From positions 401,001-465,000 of the forward strand of contig JAJGOT010000438.1 of the NCBI GenBank assembly GCA_022457155.1: a stretch of 64,000 bases of DNA, in the 5' to 3' direction. Both the position numbers and the translations under genes were made by a program. The stretch is from Cladopsammia gracilis. Its lineage: Eukaryota; Cnidaria; Anthozoa; Scleractinia; Dendrophylliidae. Below are positions 35,270-64,000 of this stretch, piece by piece; within the stretch, counting starts at the first letter, position 1; each line of letters starts with the position of its first letter. The notes below the pieces were generated by a model that did no database searches, was not told the DNA's origin, and saw nothing but the letters and a program-made list of their open reading frames with translations.

Positions 35270-35336
35270 ATCTCCTTGTTACCGTAGCTGTTAGGCTTCA
35301 AAGCTACTAAGATGCTGACGGGGATAATAGAGAAAC
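35270..35336 (-). pseudogene. Duplicated GPCR TM4 exon, unit 3
   Basis: Same 67-bp exon copy with intact splice sites. Confidence 0.8.
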
Positions 35337-37408
35337 CTGTGGTAAACGAGAAAAATTACGTCACTTTCGTTCTAAAATCAAGTCTTGATTCATGAATTGT
35401 GCTTCTAACATTTAATTCTGCGGACAGCAATTGAGCCGTTTTTTCTTGTCTTACTGTTCTATTTTCCAGTTTTCCTTAGCTAAGCGAAAATTTTACAAAA
35501 CTACGTCAAGTATTATCTGTTATCGTATCGATTCTTGCAAAGAAACCATACAGGAAGAAATGCTTCAAAACATGTTTATTACTGCTAGCAAACGGTTTGA
35601 CTGAAATAGAAATTGAAATTAACAAATAAATAAACGTGGACAACTAAGTAAACGATACAAACTCAGTAACAGATTAACTTACAAATATTTCCTCTGCAAG
35701 GGAGCGGACGAAGGTGACTAACTAATTGCAAGAAATGTGGTTTAAAGTATTATTGTAAGACTTATAAATTACAAAAATGTTCCCAAATGGCCAGCAATTA
35801 AGTAGATATGAACAAAGCTGAGACAAAACAATTTTAACCTGGCCAGCAAGTATTCAAATGGAAAAGATCACTCAATTTTGTGATTATCCAGTAAAAATTT
35901 ACCGTAAACTAAAAGTGCTTTGATCCAAGATTAATTGCCTTTGATAGACAAGGCTAACACAGACTGGAGAAGAAAAGACGATGAGGTTGTACCGGAGTAC
36001 AGGACATCGTATTGTAAGATGGAAAGCATTGTGGGAGATGCCGAGAGTGGCCAGCATTCACAAAGATTGACTTGCCTATGGTGATGGGGTGAACGAACGC
36101 CGCCAATAGACTAAAGGCAATTCCATTTCATGTGTAGCATATATGTCATTCAAGACAGCAAGAGGCACACAACAAGGATGACACAGCTATGCATGGCTGC
36201 TACTGCCCGGGTGATATGGCTGTGCGCATACGTAAGGGACTCGCCGTACCGCGGCGATGGTGTTGTGTATGCCTTTTGTTGCCTTTTTTTATCGTAGAAT
36301 TGCATAGCAATATAATATAGAGCTATTTTGGATATTTACCCGGACTTGAACTAATTTTGTAGTTTTCTTGTGCCCGGTCGACATCCTTACTGTTAAGAAG
36401 AATGAAAGTATGTACTTAATTCTATTAAAAGTCGTCATTTTGAAGCTGCTGTTCGTAATTTGACATTAATTACCGTGCATTGTTATCTGGTATGTACACA
36501 GATGCATCGTGGAAACAATTTTTATATCAATTAAAATGAAATAACGTTCTCTGGTTAACTATGAGCTTTCGACAACCGTCCTGTTGTCTTCAATGGATAG
36601 ATAATGTGGAGAAAGCGAATGTGCATACATAATTTAAAAGGTTAAAAAATAACAAAAGCGAAAGAATATAAACTAAAAAATTAAACGTGTGGAAGTCAAA
36701 TGAATGTTTTTTAAAGAATGCGCACGAGTAATTATGTCCTCTACGATTTAGATATGATAGCTTACTAGAGTCTTTATTATGTTACCTTTGAGTTTTTCAA
36801 AACTGTTGGAATTCGAACTTTTCTTGCTCTCCAAGTTTCCAGATTGCTGAGAAAGAAAGAAGCACGTACAGTGAGATGTCGGAAACAAACTTTATGTAAG
36901 GTGGCCCATAATCGTCACGACTAAAACAAAACTCATGGCAGATTTTGTTATTATATTATTCTATATTTTAAGTTTCCTATGTAGGAGCCTCGCACGGGGC
37001 TTCGTGTCCCGTTCGCGCATTTTTCTTTGGTACAACTTAATTTGTTATCATAAGTTTATGTTTATTAAAGTTGAAAAATAAAAAAGACCTCACGGAAAAA
37101 CCAAGTAAACTCAACGCAAAACAAAGTAAACTCACGGCAAAAGTAAAATGCCAGGGAGATTCAAATCTCTGTATAATACCCTCAAACACCAGTTATTTAC
37201 CCCATTCTCCTTCCACCACTTATAAGCCCCGCCCCCCCTCCCCCCAACCGTTTATAGGCCTATTTGCCCGCTGACGAGGAAAAAAATACATCCCAGTTAT
37301 TACCTTCCCTTCCCCATCCCCACTTTTTGACATTTAACTACAGTTAATAGAAATCCCATGTACAGCGTTTCGTTCAACCCCCAACCGTAAAGAGACTCCA
37401 TAAAGCTG

Positions 37409-37486
37409 ACGTTTCTAGAGCTAGCCCTTTGTCATAAAAAATCGCTCTGATTCGCTCTGACGAAGGGCAAGCGTTCGAAACGTTAT
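37409..37486 (+). ncRNA. Hairpin with hammerhead-like core, unit 4
   Basis: Same sequence as 21298-21375; core CTGACGA at 37457. Confidence 0.35.
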
Positions 37487-39301
37487 CAACAAAACCAAAA
37501 ACTCAGTTAGTCAGCCATGCAGCCAGTTGATTAGTTAATCGGTCAGCCAGTCAGTCAGAAAGTTCTTAATAACACTGGTTTCCTTTCCTCGAAGGAATCA
37601 AACAAACCCTCGAGACATTTCATCAGCTAATTTGTTCACGTAACTGATCAGCTTTCCAGGTGTAAACAGATTCGCGCTGCCAATAAAACACCCTTTATTT
37701 TAATTAGTGTTACACGTTATTAGTTCTTACCGAGAGCGAGAAAGAAGCATGATAATGAGAATCATTTTCTCTGGAAAGAGCTTTTTTCTCCCTCTGCCGG
37801 CTAAACGCTGTTCGAACCTGAAAAAGAGTAAACTTAGCAACCCCTTTATTTCAAGAAAAACGTAATCTACTATTTCTTTAGCCTGCAGTGTGGGCGTATT
37901 TTGTGGCGATCGAGTGCTCAGTATTTTCTTCGCGTCATGTCTGGGCGCCATCTTGGAATATGAAATTAGAGGAGGATTGGGGAGAGTATAAAATGCGGTC
38001 AACGGGATGGGTGTCAGGCACAAACGAAGGAAGGGGGAGAGGGAGGGGAAAGAAAACATTTTATTTTGCCCAGTTTTTAAAAAAAATACCCTCCTGTACC
38101 TTTCCTGTACCTTTCCTGTACCCCTTGTGTGCCCTTTCTGTACTCTTTCTGTACCCCTATCATTTGATCACAACAGTAAACACGGTTATCTGGTTACTTT
38201 TTTATTAAACAAGAACAACAACAAGTAGTGAAGTCGTGCTTTAAGAAGCTTTAAGGGTCTTGTAATTACCCCTAAGGTACGAGAATTAATTCAGTATATT
38301 AATGTTATGATTTGTTTTACATGTACAGTCGCTTTTCCGGTCACACTAGGTGATCTGTCACGAAGGTTACTACACTGAACGTCATTTGAAACCTTTAATC
38401 AGTCTTTCGCAATCACTCGTGCATGAAAGGTCAAGTAATACTTCCATATATCTGTTGCACGAAAAGAAAGAAAACGAAATCGTCATCGAATGGAACTCTC
38501 GCCAAACCCGGCAATAATGTAAGTTCCTTTTACTTGATATTTTTCGTTTCGTCATTTTCCTTTTTCTAACGTTGTAAATAAATCCAATCATCCATGAGCT
38601 TGAAGTTGCTATATCAACTGATATGACATCACTAACACTTCGCCTCAGGCTATAAACCACTCGAAAAATCTGAACTTTTTCACAAATTGCAGCCCATTTT
38701 ATAGAGTCAGTCGCCTTGGCTCAGAGCCAAGGCACGACTCAATAAATATGATCAAGGATTTGCGAAAACAGCCTCGAATATTAAATTTCTGGGATGATAA
38801 ACGTAAAGGGCGAACTCGGCGTTATAGAAATGTATAGTCGAACCGTACAAGTATTTCAAGGAAGAAGACGATCGGTTGCATAGTAATGATTGATTTCCTT
38901 ATCATTTGTGCAATACATGGATTTGAGTTGTTTTAAATAAAAACCGCTTTTGTTGACATAATGATTTGATGTAACCTTAATGCTTTTTGTTATCAATAAA
39001 TATATTTTGAACTTTAATAAAGTGTGGGCTTATTGTTTTAGCACGCACCTGTAATTGGCTGCTTTTTTATTTTTCAGAGGTGCTAATCTTCCACACAAAT
39101 TTAGTTCAGTTAAGTTCGTATAATTAAAAGTTTGAGCTTTGAAGCCATCGGTAAAGTGGGTGATGGCTGCGAAACTGAGAGAGTTTAGCGATGTAGCGGT
39201 GTAGCGATGTAGCGGTTAGTAAGAATGTTGTGGATTTTGGTAACGTAAAAAGCGCGGGTTTTTTTATACTGCGTAATTTTATTGATTCTAAAGTATCCAC
39301 A

Positions 39302-39371
39302 GCTTTGATGGCTAGTGGTTAAGACACTGCGTTGTGGTTGCAGTAACCCAGGTTCGAGTCCTGGTCAAGGC
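39302..39371 (+). tRNA. tRNA-His(GTG)-like, array unit 4
   Basis: One base differs from the other copies: the first base of the anticodon stem is C instead of T, giving CTGCG/TGCAG with a stronger C-G pair. This may be the ancestral, better-folding form. Confidence 0.6.
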
Positions 39372-41293
39372 AAGTTGTTTTGATCTATGTATGTAAAGAA
39401 TATCTGTGTCAGTTGTGTTTAGTTTTGAAGCGAGTTGGTATGATGCGGGCATGTTTAGGCAAACCTATTGTCTCTATTGTTTTGGTATAAAACGGAAGGC
39501 AGTTATTATCATATGAAAAGAAACGACTAGACATCTCATTCGTATGCAGGGAAGCACTTATAAGTATGCAAAAAAATCGACATTAGTATGCAGAATAACA
39601 CAAAAGGTATAGGCAGTTGCAAAAAAGTATGTAGGAAATCCAAGGGAAATCCATAGCGGGGGTTAAATCTAATGGCGATATACTACTAATGTTAGAATAA
39701 AATTCCCCTATTTTTTTTTCATCTAAATAACTTATTTTGTGTCTTTTCTTTGACCTTCTTCTTTTACTTTTAAAATCCTTTCACTCCCACGGCCATACCC
39801 TTGGTTTACTCACACGGCCATACCCTTGATTTACTCACACGGCCATACCCTTGGTTCTAAAATGTCTGTGGATGAAATCCTCCGGTGTGGCCATTCAAAT
39901 AAAAGCTACTGAGCCGTTATTTCCTGTGGTAGTGTTTGTCATGATGTACAAGGTGGCTCTTTCTTTTAAGTCTGTGAATGCTGTACTTTTCAAAGATGCT
40001 ATATTTTTTCAGTCCTTTTCAAAAGGGAATTTGGGTATCCTTGGAAATCAAAGGGTTAAAACTTCTGTAGCAGGACGCTTGCTTAGGTATTTCAAATTAA
40101 GGAGTTTCAAGTTAGAATCTGAGCTATATTTTGATTTGCTTTAGTTGCAACACGACTCCAAAGATTACTTTCCTTCCTACATACCTCATTGTTAAAGACA
40201 CAATGCAGCAGGAAAATCAGCAACCCCTAAGATATTAAAACCACAGAATAAGTCCAGTGTACTGTAATACACCATAACATTAGCGTGACAGAAGCAAATC
40301 ATTGAAAACAAGACACTTAAGTGAATGATACACGGTTCAACATCGTTCACCATTTGTTGCTCAACAACAACCTTGTTGAACTTGGTATTGAAACTAAACT
40401 AAACTCAACGAAACACATTCAACATTTGTAAACTATTCAAACTTGTTCAAACCTATCAATATGTTTTACTAAACTCCGCCCTTATGACGTTCTGAAAGAA
40501 CAAAGAGCAAAGCGAAATCGAAAATATCATATATATGCATTATGTGGATCGACTTTGGCAAATTAAATTAGTAAGAACTTAACATAATAAATTATAAAGC
40601 TTCAAAAACCATTGTTCTTTGATGGGCAGTGCGGGAAAAAACGTTTTCGATTGCAGTGAACATTTTAAGTGAAATTATTTACTCGTAACCAACACATTTT
40701 TGGTCCTAATGAAAGGCTCCTATGAGCCAACTCGTGAATACGAAACGCTCTAAATGAAAGATTCTTCACCAAATATGAGTACGACCCGAGGGAAGTACCT
40801 CGGTATTTATTTTGTCTTGAGTCTTCGATGGCAAAAGAATCCTTACTTCGCTGGAGCCATAATTATTGCTACAAATGGAACGATGTTACAAATTTAAAAG
40901 AAAATTCCCAGGCTTATCTAGATGCTGGAATCCGAAAGTGTATAGAATTTGCGTAGGAATGCCAGCATGTCATTTGAACCTTGAATAACTTCAAGCGCAA
41001 AGAAAAAACAGTACATCACTTTCCCAATGTCCAGTTCGGGAAAAAAAGAAGAAAAGAAAGGAAAAGAAAGAAAATTGGACGTTCCCGCCAGGATTTGTTG
41101 GTATAATTTTAAGAGAACTACACTTAAACCACTAGGCCATATCGGAATAAGTATCAAGAGAGGTTTAATTTTATTATTTCAATGTAGATACGCGCAAAAA
41201 CGCGCGCCTCTGTTGAAAAATCGATTTCAAGCTAACAGCGTATTTACGAGTTAAAAAGCATCTGACATAGCAAAAATAAATTGTTAAGTTAAC

Positions 41294-63454
<22,161 letters not shown>

Positions 63455-63479
63455 CTGTGAAAAAACAAGACACGTATTA

Positions 63480-63690
63480 TCGGAGCTCTCGCAGGCCGAA
63501 GGCCCGCTCGCGGAGCTCCATACCCATAGAACCGTGCCCGTCATTTTTTATGGTCATGGCTAGCGGAATGGTTTGCGTGCGCGACGTCGTGCAGGGTTAG
63601 GTCGCGGGCGCGACGTCGCGCAGCGCTACATCGAGGGCGCGTATGACGTCGCCCAACATGAGCGTACGACGTCGCGCAAGTACTTCAAAA
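63480..63690. repeat. GC-rich repeat with GACGTCGCGCA words
   Basis: GCTCGCAGGCCGAAGGCCCG precedes four spaced copies of CGACGTCG(T/C)(G/C)CA in the 63.57-63.69 kb stretch. It is much more GC-rich than its surroundings and contrasts with the AT-rich window. Confidence 0.6.
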
Positions 63691-63751
63691 TCGTAGTTTT
63701 GTCTTATCAGGTCTTATCAGAGGAGTAATAACACAATTTAAAATATTCAAA

Positions 63752-63940
63752 ATGGAAAGAGAAAGCTTTAAAGAATATTCAGAAGCCACTATAGTGGAAA
63801 AAGAAGAGCTTTCAGAGATAAAATCTCGCTTCGAGGAACTTCATACGTTTTTATCAATGTGGGACAATATTTCTTCTACGGATTTCAGAACCGAAGAAGC
63901 GGAGATTAAAAGAATTTCCAAGCAGTCGAGGGACTTAAAG
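63752..63940 (+). CDS. Possible first exon of an unidentified plus-strand gene
   Basis: ATG 63752 in TTCAAAATGG opens a charged helical frame (MERESFKEYSEATIVEKEEL, FRTEEAEIKRISKQSRDLK) and then meets GTAAAA, a plausible splice donor, at 63941. The frame ends at 63976 if unspliced. No family is recognised. It would be a gene nested in a GPCR intron, or part of a repeat. Confidence 0.3.
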
Positions 63941-64000
63941 GTAAAACAAATTACATTTTTCGACGGGAATCTGTGATTGACTTTTTCTTTGTTTCTCGCT

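Larger units (their letters stand above)
30427..35794. repeat. Array unit 3
   Basis: 5368 bp, head-to-tail with units 2 and 4. Confidence 0.9.

Noticed and set aside
38382..38660. Minus-strand frame with WMIGFIYNVRKRKM as the missing TM7/tail exon
   Set aside because: Phase does not fit the TM7 donor (phase 0) and the hydrophobic part is too short for the rest of TM7.

Overview
The window is repeat-rich eukaryotic DNA. Its families (a Polinton with a chromodomain integrase tail, Harbinger and palindromic MITEs, an L1/Tx1-type LINE, and a decayed protein family I associate with anthozoans) point to a cnidarian, most likely a stony coral or sea anemone. That assignment is an inference from families, not a database match. 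There is no bacterial-type gene organisation.

Layout. 1-3.3 kb holds a tRNA-like gene and an internally deleted tyrosine-recombinase retroelement with split direct repeats. A Ty3/gypsy pol remnant (3.3-3.7 kb) and a multiply broken copy of a repeated cnidarian protein family (4.6-6.3 kb) follow. 7.0-11.2 kb is an L1/Tx1-like LINE with an uninterrupted 1255-residue APE-RT protein, a short 3' repeat and a candidate target duplication. 12-19.4 kb is non-coding apart from DNA-transposon derivatives, the clearest being a TTA-flanked Harbinger derivative with a Myb/SANT-like gene fragment.

The organising gene is an adhesion-class GPCR on the minus strand. Eight exons (63.45 kb down to 41.29 kb) cover TM1 through the start of TM7. 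Every splice phase matches and no stop interrupts them. 19.7-44.4 kb is a direct tandem array: three 5.37-kb units followed by one 8.6-kb unit. Every unit carries the GPCR TM4 and ECL2 exons. The three short units have lost a 3.2-kb block holding the rest of TM5 to TM7, and their ECL2 exon is cut inside its coding sequence. Each unit also has a tRNA-His-like gene and a hairpin with a hammerhead-like core.

The GPCR intron between the TM3 and TM4 exons contains a 15.7-kb Polinton/Maverick (45,530-61,208). It has AG...CT termini, terminal inverted repeats of about 300 bp and a perfect 6-bp target duplication, GTCCAC. Its genes are protein-primed DNA polymerase B, packaging ATPase, adenovirus-type protease, major and minor capsid candidates, pVI-like and mu-like small virion proteins, a fibre-like protein, an integrase C-terminus with chromodomain, and several unassigned proteins. 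Most are frameshifted or contain stops, the integrase core is missing, and a truncated LINE sits in the fibre gene. The element is a dead copy carried in a host intron, while the host exons around it stay open.
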